From NCBI RefSeq assembly GCF_000518665.1, contig NZ_JAEA01000002.1:310001-374000 (forward strand): a stretch of 64,000 bases of DNA. The letters are read 5' to 3'. Below the pieces are notes generated by a model that saw only the letters and a program-made list of their open reading frames with translations, was not told the origin of the DNA and ran no database searches. Below, piece by piece: positions 44,338 to 53,557 of this stretch (the first letter of the stretch is position 1; each line of letters starts with the position of its first letter). The stretch is from Microvirga flocculans ATCC BAA-817. GTDB lineage: Bacteria > Pseudomonadota > Alphaproteobacteria > Rhizobiales > Beijerinckiaceae. A program made the translations under genes and the position numbers.

Positions 44338-44659
44338 GGAAAACAGCACCGGGGAACGGGAAGACGAAGAGCCGCTACGCTAGTGCATCGGCCTTGAAAG
44401 TGGAAACCACTTTTGGGGTCGTCCGGCATTCCGGGGAGGGACGTCCACCGCCGGAACGACGCTGCGCTTGTGGGCAACCCGCTCAGGAAACATGCGCTCA
44501 GCGCCCAACGATTAATCTATTGTGACGATGCCCTGCGTGCTGTGCATGTCTTTCATGTGATCCTATGACTTCTACTAAAGTCGGACCGAGCTTATCTTCC
44601 TGGCAACGATAACAGAGGAACGCTGAAGGGTCTCACACCAACACGTTGGAGATGAGCCC
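44338..44659. other. Intergenic region with inverted repeats
   Basis: 322 bases without a gene. It holds the AAAGTGG/CCACTTT inverted repeat (44397-44413), a longer imperfect inverted repeat around GTCGTCCGGC and CGCCGGAACGAC (about 44418-44462), and the AT-richer likely promoter of the small-protein pair (from about 44510). Confidence 0.6.
44397..44413. repeat. Short palindrome AAAGTGG-AAA-CCACTTT
   Basis: Perfect 7-bp arms with a 3-base centre. It resembles the core of the dispersed palindromes at 2551 and 35069 (GTGGGAACC type) but is not a full copy. It lies upstream of the aminopeptidase start, between divergent genes. Confidence 0.5.
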
Positions 44660-44884
44660 ATGACCACAGCCGTTTATTTTTCCGCGCTTGAGGGTAAGAA
44701 ACCGGTCCCGTCCAAGCTGTCGCATTTTGCAACCCGCTTTATGAATGCGCTCATGCAAAGCCGTTCCCGCCGAGCGGCCTGGGAGTTGCGCCGTCACGAG
44801 GCGCTCCTGGCCGATCTCGGCCGCAGGCAGGACCATTCCCCGCTGTTCCTCGACCAGTCCGAGCTCCTGCCCGCCAAGGTCTAA
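44660..44884 (+). CDS. Small basic protein, DUF1127-like, 74 residues
   Basis: No signal peptide or membrane segment. The middle reads FMNALMQSRSRRAAWELRRHEALLADLG, an Arg-rich amphipathic helix resembling the R...L..L.D.GL pattern of DUF1127 (YjiS-like) proteins, which are small RNA-binding or stress-linked proteins in alphaproteobacteria. The match is loose. The likely partner is the 34-residue gene 29 bases downstream. Confidence 0.6.
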   Translation: MTTAVYFSALEGKKPVPSKLSHFATRFMNALMQSRSRRAAWELRRHEALLADLGRRQDHSPLFLDQSELLPAKV

Positions 44885-44913
44885 CCTTTTCCCCTGCTCA
44901 GAAAGTCACCATC

Positions 44914-45018
44914 ATGATCATCGTCGCTGCCCTGAAGGCCATCCGCGAAGTCCTGGTCGAAGCCGTCAAGCTTCGCCGCGAGCTTGCCAAGCGCTATCCG
45001 GGCGTGATGGCCGAATAA
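44914..45018 (+). CDS. Very small protein, 34 residues
   Basis: ATG to TAA frame encoding a single amphipathic helix (IVAALKAIREVLVEAVKLRRELAKRYPG in part). Composition (Ala/Leu/Val with spaced Arg/Lys/Glu) is protein-like rather than random, and it directly follows the 74-residue gene on the same strand. It resembles short alphaproteobacterial peptides of the DUF1127 neighbourhood. Function unknown. Convergent with prmA, 5 bases from its stop. Confidence 0.55.
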   Translation: MIIVAALKAIREVLVEAVKLRRELAKRYPGVMAE

Positions 45019-45023
45019 GGGGC

Positions 45024-45944
45024 TTACCGGCGGGGCTGCGGACGCGCGCTGCCCCGCTTCATCACCAGGGCGGCCCAGCCTTCCAGATCGTACCGGCGGT
45101 GCAGATACCAGCCGTGATGGGCATAGGCCGAGAGCACGCCCGGGACGTCGCGCGCCAGCAGGCCCGAGAGGATGAGCGCCCCGTCATTGCTCGCCACCCG
45201 CGCCAGGGACGGCGCCAGCATCCGCAGGGGCTTCGCCAGGATATTGGCGAAGATCAGGTCGAAATGGCCAGGCCTGTCGGCTTCCTCGTGCTGGATGCCG
45301 GGGCCTACGTAAAGCTTCATCCAGGCCCCGATCCCGTTGAGGCGCGCATTCTCCCGCGCCACGCGGACCGCCTCCGGATCGATGTCGCCGGCCACGACCG
45401 GCCGCTTCAGAACCTTCGCCGCCGCAAAGGCCAGGATGCCCGTTCCCGTGCCCACGTCCAGCACATGGCGCGGCGTGCGGATCTTCAGCTCATCCACGAA
45501 GGCCTGGAGGCACCCGAGCGTCGTGCCGTGGTGGCCCGTGCCGAAGGCGAGGCCCGCCTCGATCTCGATGGCGATATCGTTGGGGCGGCGCTGGTCGCGG
45601 TCGTGGGAGCCGTGAACGAAGATGCGCCCGGCGCGAACGGGCCTGAGGCCCTCCAGGGAGGCCTTCACCCAATCCTTCTGCTCGAGGGGCAGGAAAACGC
45701 CCTTGTCCGCCTCCGCGCCGACGATGGGCCGCAGGAGATTGCGGATCGCGGCCTCGTCGGGCTGGCTTGCGAAGTAAGCCTCCAGCAGCCAGGGCCCGCC
45801 ATCCTCCGTCTCGAAGGAGGCCACGGCCGTCTCGGCCGGGTCGAAGATCTCGCCGATCATGTCGGTCATGGCGCGCGCGGAGCGGCCGTCCGTGGTGATG
45901 CGGAAGACGTGGGTCGGGCGGTTGGGATGAAGTCCTTCGAGCAT
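45024..45944 (-). CDS. prmA: Ribosomal protein L11 methyltransferase
   Basis: SAM-dependent methyltransferase modifying ribosomal protein L11. 306 residues: an N-terminal recognition domain, then the catalytic domain with LAFGTGHHGTTLGCLQAF (in part), VLDVGTGTGILAFAA, DIDPEAVRVARENARLN and DLIFANILAKPL, the classic PrmA NPPY-like region. Single gene between the small-protein pair and cfa. Confidence 0.93.
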   Translation of the reverse strand: MLEGLHPNRPTHVFRITTDGRSARAMTDMIGEIFDPAETAVASFETEDGGPWLLEAYFASQPDEAAIRNLLRPIVGAEADKGVFLPLEQKDWVKASLEGLRPVRAGRIFVHGSHDRDQRRPNDIAIEIEAGLAFGTGHHGTTLGCLQAFVDELKIRTPRHVLDVGTGTGILAFAAAKVLKRPVVAGDIDPEAVRVARENARLNGIGAWMKLYVGPGIQHEEADRPGHFDLIFANILAKPLRMLAPSLARVASNDGALILSGLLARDVPGVLSAYAHHGWYLHRRYDLEGWAALVMKRGSARPQPRR

Positions 45945-46019
45945 GGCCTCGCCTTAGCACCGCTTTGGCGTCAGGTCACCTGTTCGTAAGCCCGATATCG
46001 TTCGGGAGCGAGCGCCGCG

Positions 46020-47291
46020 TCAGGCCGGGGTCAGATCCCTCGCCGGTTCCAGCACCTTCAGACGCTCGGCTTCCTTGGCCCTGTACGCGCGCTGCGTGTC
46101 GGTGACGTAGTCGCGCACGATGGGGGCCGCATCGCGCTTGCGGGCGAGCTGCATGTGGAAGACGAGCTGGCTGCCGGTGGTGAACATGGTCTCCGCGCTG
46201 ATGAGATAGAACTCGAACATGCGGCAGAAGCGCTCGTCGTACATGGCGGCGATCTTGGCCCGGTTCGCCTCGAAGCGCCGGTGCCAGTGATTGAGCGTCT
46301 TCGCGTAGTGCAGCCGCAGGAACTCGAGATCGGTCACCCACAGCTGGTTCTGCTCCACGACGGGGAAGACCTCCGACAGGGCAGGGGAATAGGCCCCAGG
46401 GAAGATATATTTCCTGAGCCACGGGCTTGCGGTGCCCGGCGGGCTCATCTTGCCGATGGAGTGCAGCACCATGAGCCCGTCGTCGTCGAGGAGCGCATTG
46501 ATCTTGGCGAAGAACTCGCCGTAATGGTGAACGCCCACATGCTCGAACATGCCGACCGAGACGATGCGGTCGAAACGCCTGTCGACCTTGCGGTAATCGA
46601 GAAGCTCGAAGCGAACCCGGTGGGAAAGCCCTGCGCGGCGCGCCTTCTCGTTGGAAAGCTCGTATTGCTCTTTCGACAGGGTGACGCCCGTGACGTCCAC
46701 GTCCTCCATCGCCGCAAGGTACAAGGCGAGATCGCCCCAGCCGCTGCCGATATCGAGAACTTTGAGGCCGGGCTTCAGCTGCAGCTTCGAGGCGATGAGC
46801 CGGAGCTTGTTCTGCTGCGCATCTTCCAGGGTCTCGTCGTCATTGGTGAAATAGGCGCAGGAATACTGCATGCCCTTGTCGAGGAAGAGCCGGTAGAAAT
46901 CGTTGCCGAGATCGTAGTGATGCGCCACGTTCTGTTGCGCCTTGCCCACGGGATTGGCCTGCTGGAAGCGCTTCACGGCGCGCGAGATCCGCTTGAGCAC
47001 GTTCTGCAGCGGATAATTGGCCAGGGTCGAGCGGTTCATGGAGAAGAGATTCAGGAAGTCCCGCAAGGAGGAGCCTTCCTCGAAGCTCATGCGACCGTCC
47101 ATATATGCCTCGCCCGCATGAAGCTCCGGGTTGAGGAACAGCTTGTGATAGAGCGAGCGGTCCGTGAGCCGCATGGTGACGCTCGGCCCGGGCTTCTCCC
47201 CGCCGAAGACATGGACGCCGCCTTCCGCGTCGATGACCTTCAGCGTACCGGCGCGGACGAAGGATTTCAGCATATGCGACAGCGGGAACAT
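46020..47291 (-). CDS. cfa: Cyclopropane-fatty-acyl-phospholipid synthase
   Basis: Transfers a methylene group from SAM across the cis double bond of membrane lipid acyl chains. 423 residues. The N-terminal lipid-binding region has HAGEAYMDGRM. The catalytic domain has HYDLGNDFYRLFLDKGMQYSCAYF (in part), VLDIGSGWGDLALYLA as SAM motif, GVTLSKEQ, MFEHVGVHHYGEFF and PGAYSPALSEV. Likely expressed in stationary or acid stress by family habit; no regulator is visible. Confidence 0.93.
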   Translation of the reverse strand: MFPLSHMLKSFVRAGTLKVIDAEGGVHVFGGEKPGPSVTMRLTDRSLYHKLFLNPELHAGEAYMDGRMSFEEGSSLRDFLNLFSMNRSTLANYPLQNVLKRISRAVKRFQQANPVGKAQQNVAHHYDLGNDFYRLFLDKGMQYSCAYFTNDDETLEDAQQNKLRLIASKLQLKPGLKVLDIGSGWGDLALYLAAMEDVDVTGVTLSKEQYELSNEKARRAGLSHRVRFELLDYRKVDRRFDRIVSVGMFEHVGVHHYGEFFAKINALLDDDGLMVLHSIGKMSPPGTASPWLRKYIFPGAYSPALSEVFPVVEQNQLWVTDLEFLRLHYAKTLNHWHRRFEANRAKIAAMYDERFCRMFEFYLISAETMFTTGSQLVFHMQLARKRDAAPIVRDYVTDTQRAYRAKEAERLKVLEPARDLTPA

Positions 47292-47374
47292 CGAAGCCTC
47301 TCGGAGCGGTTGCCGGAGGCAGATGGTTCCACAGTTGCATGCGCGTGGCTAGAGGGGCCGGTCGGCGGCCGCGC

Positions 47375-49762
47375 CTACCCCAATGCCTCGACGAAGCTGT
47401 CCAGCACCATCTTCCTGCCCGCCTTGTCGAACTCGACCGTGAGTTTGTTGCCGTCCACGGCCTCGATGGTGCCCGGGCCGAACTTGGTGTGAAGGACACG
47501 GCCGCCGACCTTGAAGCCCGAGCTGCCTGTGGACTTGGCCACCAGCTCGCCTTCGATCAGCACCGGGCCGCGGCGCTCGCCCGAACGGCGGGCGGAATAG
47601 CCGCCATCCTCCGTCGAGGCGCGATGCGCCTGGGCGCGCTGCCAGCCCGGCGTCTGGTAGGATGAGCCGCTGAAAGGCTGCATGCGGTCGAACCGCGATC
47701 CGCTGCCATATCCGCCGTAGGAGAAATTGGCGGGAGCCTCGACGATCTCCACGTTCGACTCCGGCAGGTCGTCGATGAAGCGGCTGGGAACGGTCGAGTT
47801 CCACAGCCCATGGATGCGCCGGTTGGAAGCGAAATAGATCTTCGCGCGCCGCTTCGCGCGGGTGATGCCCACATGTGCGAGCCGGCGCTCTTCCTCAAGG
47901 CCTGCGCGGCCGCTCTCGTCAAGCGCCCGCTGGTTCGGAAAAAGGCCTTCCTCCCAGCCGGGCAGGAAGACCGTGTCGAATTCCAGGCCCTTCGCCGCAT
48001 GAAGCGTCATCAGGCTCACGCGCTCGGAGGTGTCGCTCTCGTTGGCCTCCATGACCAGCGAGACGTGCTCGAGGAAGCTCTGCAGGTCGGGGAACTCCTC
48101 CATGGACCGCACGAGTTCCTTGAGGTTCTCGAGCCGTCCCGCCGCATCGGCCGACTTGTCTTTCTGCCACATGTCGGTGTAGCCGGATTCCTCAAGTACG
48201 ATCTGCGCGACCTCGGACTGCGTCATGGTCTCGGACAGTTTCGACCAGCGGCCGAAGGAGATGAGAAGGTCGCGCAGGGTGGCGCGGGGCTTCGGCTTGA
48301 GCTCGTCGGTCTCCACGATGAAGCGCGCCGCTTCCACCAGCGGCACGCGGGCCGCGCGGGCATGGTTGTGCAGCACCTGGATCGTGGCGTCGCCAAGCCC
48401 GCGCTTCGGCACGTTGACGATGCGCTCGAAGGCGAGGTCGTCGGCCGGCTGGTTGACCACGCGCAGATAGGCCAGCGCATCGCGGATTTCCGCCCGCTCG
48501 TAGAAGCGCGGGCCGCCGATGACGCGGTAGGGGACGCCCAGCGTCACGAGCCGGTCTTCGATTTCGCGCATCTGCGCGGAAATGCGCACCAGGATGGCGA
48601 TCTCGGAGAGCGGATTCTTCTTGGCGTGCAGCGCCTCGATCTCCTCGCCGATGAGCCGCGCCTCGTCCTCCGAATCCCAGGCGCCGGTGATCGTGACCTT
48701 TTCGCCCGGCTCGTCCTCCGTGCGCAGGGTCTTGCCGAGACGGCCCTGGTTCTTGGCGATGAGGCCGGAAGCGGCCGAGAGGATATGCCCGGTGGAGCGG
48801 TAATTGCGCTCGAGCCGGATCACGGTTGCGCCGGGGAAGTCGTGCTCGAAGCGCAGGATGTTGTCCACCTCCGCGCCGCGCCAGCCATAGATCGACTGGT
48901 CGTCGTCGCCGACGCAGCATAGGTTCTTGCGCTTCTGGGCGATGAGCCTCAGCCAGAGATACTGGGCGACGTTGGTGTCCTGGTACTCGTCCACCAGCAT
49001 GTAGCGGAAGCGCTCCTGGTATTGCTCCAGAATGTCCGGATGTTCGCGCCACAGGCGCAGACATTCGAGCAGGAGATCGCCGAAATCGACGGCGTTCAGG
49101 ACCTTCAGGCGTTCCTGATAGGCGCGGTAGAGACGTCCGCCCTTGCCGTTGGCGAAGGCCCCGGCCTCGCCGCCCGGGACCTGATCGGGCCCGAGGCCCC
49201 GGTTCTTCCAGCCGTCGATCAGGCCTGCCAGCTGACGCGCCGGCCAGCGCTTCTCCTCGATGCCCTCGGCCTCGATCACCTGCTTCATCAGGCGAAGCTG
49301 ATCGTCGGTTCCCAGGATCGTGAAATCGGAACGCAGGCCCACCAGTTCGGCATGGCGGCGGAGGATCTTGGTGCCGATGGAGTGGAAGGTGCCGAGCCAC
49401 TGCATTCCCTCGGCGACGGGGCCGATCACGGCCGAGATGCGCTCGCGCATCTCCCGCGCCGCCTTGTTGGTGAAGGTCACCGCGAGGATCTGGGAGGGGT
49501 AGGCTCTGCCGGTGGCGATCAGATGGGCGATCCGGGTCGTGAGCACGCGGGTCTTGCCGGTTCCGGCGCCCGCCAGGACAAGAACCGGCCCTTCCGTCGC
49601 CTCCACGGCGGCGCGTTGCTCCGGGTTCAGGCCGTTCAGATAGGGGGATTGCGGCGCAACCGCAGCACGGGCGCGGGCGCTCAAGGAGCCGGACGCCGGC
49701 TCATGGGCGAGGCTGTCCTGCGGATCGGGTCTGGGATCGGACTGATTCATCGACGGGACCAT
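47375..49762 (-). CDS. UvrD/PcrA-type DNA helicase
   Basis: Superfamily 1A 3'-5' DNA helicase for repair and replication-fork clearance. 795 residues. Motif I GAGTGKTRVLTTRIA, Ia TFTNKAAREMRERI, II VDEYQDTN, III GDDDQSIYGWRGA, IV ITNYRSTGHIL-like LERNYRST, V LMTLHAAKGLEFDTVFLPG, VI ITRAKRRAKI. The C-terminus (about 735-795) is a small Tudor-like domain (GGRVLHTKFGPGTIEAVDGNKLTVEFDKAG in part) as in PcrA/UvrD. The start may instead be the ATG at 49750. Confidence 0.94.
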   Translation of the reverse strand: MVPSMNQSDPRPDPQDSLAHEPASGSLSARARAAVAPQSPYLNGLNPEQRAAVEATEGPVLVLAGAGTGKTRVLTTRIAHLIATGRAYPSQILAVTFTNKAAREMRERISAVIGPVAEGMQWLGTFHSIGTKILRRHAELVGLRSDFTILGTDDQLRLMKQVIEAEGIEEKRWPARQLAGLIDGWKNRGLGPDQVPGGEAGAFANGKGGRLYRAYQERLKVLNAVDFGDLLLECLRLWREHPDILEQYQERFRYMLVDEYQDTNVAQYLWLRLIAQKRKNLCCVGDDDQSIYGWRGAEVDNILRFEHDFPGATVIRLERNYRSTGHILSAASGLIAKNQGRLGKTLRTEDEPGEKVTITGAWDSEDEARLIGEEIEALHAKKNPLSEIAILVRISAQMREIEDRLVTLGVPYRVIGGPRFYERAEIRDALAYLRVVNQPADDLAFERIVNVPKRGLGDATIQVLHNHARAARVPLVEAARFIVETDELKPKPRATLRDLLISFGRWSKLSETMTQSEVAQIVLEESGYTDMWQKDKSADAAGRLENLKELVRSMEEFPDLQSFLEHVSLVMEANESDTSERVSLMTLHAAKGLEFDTVFLPGWEEGLFPNQRALDESGRAGLEEERRLAHVGITRAKRRAKIYFASNRRIHGLWNSTVPSRFIDDLPESNVEIVEAPANFSYGGYGSGSRFDRMQPFSGSSYQTPGWQRAQAHRASTEDGGYSARRSGERRGPVLIEGELVAKSTGSSGFKVGGRVLHTKFGPGTIEAVDGNKLTVEFDKAGRKMVLDSFVEALG

Positions 49763-49898
49763 GGATCAAAAGGCGAACGGCGTCGAGCCCGGAATGCCTG
49801 CGATCCTGCCGCAGTCCCGGCCCTCAAGGCTCCTCCTTCATTGCCGAAAAGAGGCCTCATCGCCATATGGGGGAAACAGGACCGAAGAGGAATGTCCC

Positions 49899-50165
49899 AT
49901 GCGTCGTTTGGTGGCCCTTGCTCTCGTCTCGAGTTTCATCCTGCCCCTCGCCCTGCCGGCCGATGCGCAGCCCCTGCCTCGCGTCAGCCCCGCGGAGCGA
50001 AAGGCCAGGATGTATAACCGGCAGATCCAGGAGGATCAGGAGCAGCTCAAGCTCGAAGGCCGGATCCAGAGGGAGAACGAAAGCATCCGCCAGAGCATCG
50101 AGCGTCAGCAGATGTTCTCCACCCCTCCCTATGTTCCGGTGCCGCCCGTCGGCAGAAACCGTTGA
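49899..50165 (+). CDS. Small exported protein of unknown function, 88 residues
   Basis: Signal peptide 1-23 (LVALALVSSFILPLALPADA). The mature part is a charged Gln/Glu/Arg-rich helix (MYNRQIQEDQEQLKLEGRIQRENESIRQSIERQQ in part), followed by a Pro-rich tail (TPPYVPVPPVG). GAAGAGG lies 9 bases ahead of the ATG at 49899. It looks like a periplasmic coiled-coil protein; I recognise no family. Confidence 0.7.
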   Translation: MRRLVALALVSSFILPLALPADAQPLPRVSPAERKARMYNRQIQEDQEQLKLEGRIQRENESIRQSIERQQMFSTPPYVPVPPVGRNR

Positions 50166-50292
50166 AGGCGGACCTGACCGGCGCCTTGGGCCCCGGTCGG
50201 GCTGTGACCTTCTCGCCCCCGCCGCCCGGCTTGCTGGAACGAAGCCCCCCGGCTATGCACGATGCTCGAGAGCGTGGAGCCGGGCCCGGGGA

Positions 50293-51360
50293 ATGTCAAA
50301 GCTCCTCTATATCCAAATTCTGAGGGCCTGCGCGGCCCTCTCGATCGCGATCCTCCATGCTCAGCATGATGCAGGCGCGATCGCGGCGCGCTTCGGCTGG
50401 CAGTTCACGCCCCTTCACCTCGTTCCATGGGCCGCCGGGGTCGATGTTTTCTTCGTCATTTCCGGCTTCATCATCGTCTATTCCTCGCAGAAGCTTTTCG
50501 ACACGCCGGGTGCCGGAAGGGTCTTCATCGTCCGCCGCGTCGGGCGCGTGGTGCCGCTCTACTGGACGGCGACGACGCTCTATCTCGCGGTCGCTCTCGT
50601 CCTGCCGAGCGCCATCAACAGCGAAATCCTCGATCCCGGCTTCGTCCTTGCGTCCTACCTGTTCCTTCCGGTGGAGCGGCCCGACGGATTGGTTCAGCCG
50701 CTCTACTCCCTAGGCTGGACCCTCAATTACGAGATGTATTTCTATCTCCTCTTCGCCTTGGCCGTGGCGTGGCCCATGCGGCGGTCCGTCCTCGGGCTGA
50801 TCGGCGTCATGGCCGCTGCCGTGGCCATCGGCAGAGCCGTCGCCCTTCCGGAGCCGCTGGGCTTCTGGACCGATCCCATCATCCTGGAATTCGCTTTCGG
50901 CATGGCGTTGGCCCTTCTCAAGGCGGAAGGCATCGTCCTGTCGCGGGCCTTGCGCCTCGCATTGGCGCTGGGCGGGTTGGGCTTGCTCGCGATCGAGGCC
51001 AAGGTCTCCATGCCGCGTGTGCTGGGCTTCGGGGTGCCAGCCGCTCTTTTCGTCACGGCTGCGGTGCTCGGTGTGGACCGGAAACGGCCCATGTCGTGGC
51101 CCACGCGCATGGGCATTGCCCTGGGCGATGCTTCCTATGCCCTGTACCTGATCCATCCCTTCGTCATCCGGGCGGGCGGGGAGGTCATGGTCAGGAGCGG
51201 CCTTGCTCCGCTGATCGGTCCCTGGGGCTATGTCGTGCTGACCCTGTCGGGGACCGTTCTCGCCTCCCTTCTGGTTTTCCGCTGGTACGAGCGGCCCGTG
51301 ACCGAATGGATCCGCCAGCGCCTGGAGCCTGGGCTGCCGGTTTTAGTGCCGGGTGCTTGA
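50293..51360 (+). CDS. Acyltransferase 3 family membrane protein
   Basis: Integral membrane O-acyltransferase of the kind that acetylates exopolysaccharide, LPS or Nod factor sugars. 355 residues, about ten helices. YIQILRACAALSIAILHAQHDAG carries the conserved Arg and catalytic His region (in part), GVDVFFVISGFIIVYSS and the RRVGRVVPLYW motif follow, all family signatures. No sugar-biosynthesis neighbours indicate the substrate. Its last 18 bases overlap the thioesterase gene on the opposite strand. Confidence 0.9.
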   Translation: MSKLLYIQILRACAALSIAILHAQHDAGAIAARFGWQFTPLHLVPWAAGVDVFFVISGFIIVYSSQKLFDTPGAGRVFIVRRVGRVVPLYWTATTLYLAVALVLPSAINSEILDPGFVLASYLFLPVERPDGLVQPLYSLGWTLNYEMYFYLLFALAVAWPMRRSVLGLIGVMAAAVAIGRAVALPEPLGFWTDPIILEFAFGMALALLKAEGIVLSRALRLALALGGLGLLAIEAKVSMPRVLGFGVPAALFVTAAVLGVDRKRPMSWPTRMGIALGDASYALYLIHPFVIRAGGEVMVRSGLAPLIGPWGYVVLTLSGTVLASLLVFRWYERPVTEWIRQRLEPGLPVLVPGA

Positions 51361-51882
51361 GGCCAGGAGAGCGGCTTCGGCCTTCAGGGGAATGCCGATC
51401 GTGCGTCCCAGCGCCTGGGGTCTCGCCAGGCGGGAATGGGTCGATTTCATGACGGCGAGGTTGGCGGCAATGTCTTCAGGGAAGGGGCAGACCTTCCGGG
51501 TTTCCATGTCCACGTGAAGGGAAAGGCCCTCCATGGTCGCGGCGACCCAGCCCTCGCCGGCATGGCGGATTTCCATGTAATAATGGATGCGCTTCTCGTC
51601 GTAATCGACGAGCTGGAGCGTGACGCGCACCCGGTCGTGCATTTTCAGCTCGCGCTTGTAGACGGTATGGACTTCAGCCGCGAAGAAGGAAGCCTTGCGC
51701 TTTTCCATGTAATCGTGGCCCAGCCCCACGAGGCTGAAGCCTTCCTCGACGGCGCGGTCGAACAGAACATGGTAATAGGCCATGTTCATGTGCCCGTTGT
51801 AGTCGATCCATGCGGGCTCAACCCGCATCATGGAGGATACGAAGGGCGCGAAGAAAAAGACGGGACTCTTCTTTTCCGTCAT
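51343..51882 (-). CDS. Hotdog-fold acyl-CoA thioesterase
   Basis: 4HBT-type thioesterase, 179 residues. RVEPAWIDYNGHMNMAYYHVLFDRAVEEGF (in part) is the hotdog signature containing the catalytic Asp and the conserved DxNGHMN. HTVYKRELKMHDRVRVTLQLVDYDEKRIHYYMEI (in part) completes the fold. Substrate unknown. The ATG at 51882 matches family N-termini. It is divergent from the FAD-linked oxidase, with a palindrome between the two. Confidence 0.87.
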   Translation of the reverse strand: MTEKKSPVFFFAPFVSSMMRVEPAWIDYNGHMNMAYYHVLFDRAVEEGFSLVGLGHDYMEKRKASFFAAEVHTVYKRELKMHDRVRVTLQLVDYDEKRIHYYMEIRHAGEGWVAATMEGLSLHVDMETRKVCPFPEDIAANLAVMKSTHSRLARPQALGRTIGIPLKAEAALLASSTRH

Positions 51883-51934
51883 CAGATGCGACCCTCGGCT
51901 CCTCCCGGAAGACCATTGTCCTTTGCGCAAGAAA

Positions 51935-51950
51935 TGAACGTTAACACGTT
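51935..51950. promoter_or_regulatory. Palindrome GAACGT-TAAC-ACGTTC in a divergent intergenic region
   Basis: Perfect 6-bp inverted repeat with a 4-base centre, between the divergent thioesterase and FAD-linked oxidase genes and about 52 bases ahead of the thioesterase start. It is typical in size for a TetR/MarR/GntR-type operator. No regulator gene is adjacent. Confidence 0.45.
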
Positions 51951-52061
51951 CCCGCGGGTTGTCCATGAGGAGTGCGGCAAGTTTCTCATCGCGGTGTTGC
52001 CCTTGCAACGGTTCTGGTAGCTATGGATAACCCGAGCATCGCAACCGGAAATGAAGTTCTC

Positions 52062-53474
52062 ATGAATGCCCCCCATGCCGCCCGCGGGAAACCGTCGGAT
52101 GCCGCCCTTGCCTCCGTTCTGTCCGAGCTGTCCCAGCGTTACGGCGACCGGGTCGTGACCTCGGCCGCCGTGCGCGAGCAGCACGGGCATTCCCTGACCT
52201 GGGTGAACAACCAGCCGCCGGACATCGTGGTCTATCCGCGCAGCACTGAGGAGGTCTCGGATATCGTCAAGCTCTGCGCCGCGCATGACGTCCCGGTCAT
52301 TCCCTATGGTACCGGCACCTCGCTGGAAGGGCACATCAATGCACCCTATGGCGGCGTCTGCGTCGATGTGAGCCTCATGAAGCGCATCGTCGCCGTTCAT
52401 GACGAGGATCTCGATTGCGTGGTCGAGGCCGGCGTGACGCGCAAGGAGCTCAACGAGCATCTGCGCGACAAGGGCCTGTTCTTCCCCATTGATCCGGGGG
52501 CCGATGCCTCCATCGGCGGCATGGTCGCCACGCGGGCCTCGGGCACCAATGCCGTGCGCTACGGGACCATGAAGGACGTGGTTCTGGCGCTCACCGCCGT
52601 GCTGCCCAGCGGCGAGATCGTGAAGACGGCAAGCCGCGCCAAGAAGAGTTCGGCAGGCTACGATCTCACCCGTCTCCTCATCGGTTCGGAAGGAACGCTG
52701 GGCATCGTCACCGAGATCACGCTCAAACTCCACGGCATTCCCGAGGCCATCTCGGCCGGCATCTGCCCGTTCCCATCCGTCAAGGCGGCCTGCGACGCGG
52801 TGATCATGACGATCCAGACCGGCATTCCGGTGGCCCGCATCGAGCTTCTCGACGAAGTGCAGGTGAAGGCGGTCAACCTGCATTCCAAGCTCTCCCTGCC
52901 CGAGAGTCCCCTGCTGCTCCTGGAATTCCATGGCACCGAGGGCGGCGTACAGGAGCAGGCGGAGCGTTTCGGGGAGATCGCGGCCGAGTTCGGCGGCGGC
53001 CCCTTCGACTGGGCGACGAAGCCCGAGGATCGCTCCCGCCTCTGGCAGGCCCGGCATGACGCCTATTGGGCGGCCAAGGGCCTGAGACCGGGCGCACAGT
53101 CGGTCGCGACCGATGTGTGCGTGCCGATCTCGCGCCTGGCGGAATGCGTCGAGGCCACGAAGCGGGACATTCTGGAAAGCGGCCTCGTCGCTCCCATCGT
53201 CGGCCATGTCGGCGACGGCAATTTCCACGTTCAACCCCTCGTGAATACGGACGATCCGGCGGAAATCGAGGCCTGCGAGGCTTTCGTGGACCGGCTCGTG
53301 CGCCGCGCGGTCGCCATGGAGGGCACCTGCACGGGCGAGCACGGGGTCGGCCAGAAGAAGATGAAGTACCTGGAGGTCGAGCACGGCCCGGCGGCTCTTG
53401 GCCTCATGCGCGTCTTGAAACAGGCGATCGATCCTCACAACATCATGAACCCAGGCAAGATCGTCGCGCTTTGA
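52062..53474 (+). CDS. FAD-linked oxidase, D-lactate dehydrogenase/glycolate oxidase GlcD-like
   Basis: Flavoprotein oxidising a 2-hydroxyacid, probably D-lactate or glycolate. About 470 residues. FAD-binding type-4 domain (about 40-215) with IPYGTGTSLEGHI and DPGADASIGGMVATRASGTNAVRYG (in part). The C-terminal oxidase domain has GHVGDGNFH with metal-type His and the end motif GTCTGEHGVGQKKM. Ordinary length for the D-lactate dehydrogenase (cytochrome) family. The start is uncertain: ATGs at 52023 and 52062 are both possible and neither has a strong ribosome binding site. Confidence 0.9.
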   Translation: MNAPHAARGKPSDAALASVLSELSQRYGDRVVTSAAVREQHGHSLTWVNNQPPDIVVYPRSTEEVSDIVKLCAAHDVPVIPYGTGTSLEGHINAPYGGVCVDVSLMKRIVAVHDEDLDCVVEAGVTRKELNEHLRDKGLFFPIDPGADASIGGMVATRASGTNAVRYGTMKDVVLALTAVLPSGEIVKTASRAKKSSAGYDLTRLLIGSEGTLGIVTEITLKLHGIPEAISAGICPFPSVKAACDAVIMTIQTGIPVARIELLDEVQVKAVNLHSKLSLPESPLLLLEFHGTEGGVQEQAERFGEIAAEFGGGPFDWATKPEDRSRLWQARHDAYWAAKGLRPGAQSVATDVCVPISRLAECVEATKRDILESGLVAPIVGHVGDGNFHVQPLVNTDDPAEIEACEAFVDRLVRRAVAMEGTCTGEHGVGQKKMKYLEVEHGPAALGLMRVLKQAIDPHNIMNPGKIVAL

Positions 53475-53557
53475 CGGTGGAACACGGTGAACAGCGCTCC
53501 CGGTCCTTGTCCGGATCGGATAAGGACGTCTCAGTGTAACGGAGAAAAGGCAGCCTC

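Noticed and set aside
44612-44643. GGAAC followed by CGTT ahead of the small-protein pair, considered as an EcfG stress promoter
   Set aside because: The spacer is about 22 bases instead of the required 16-17.
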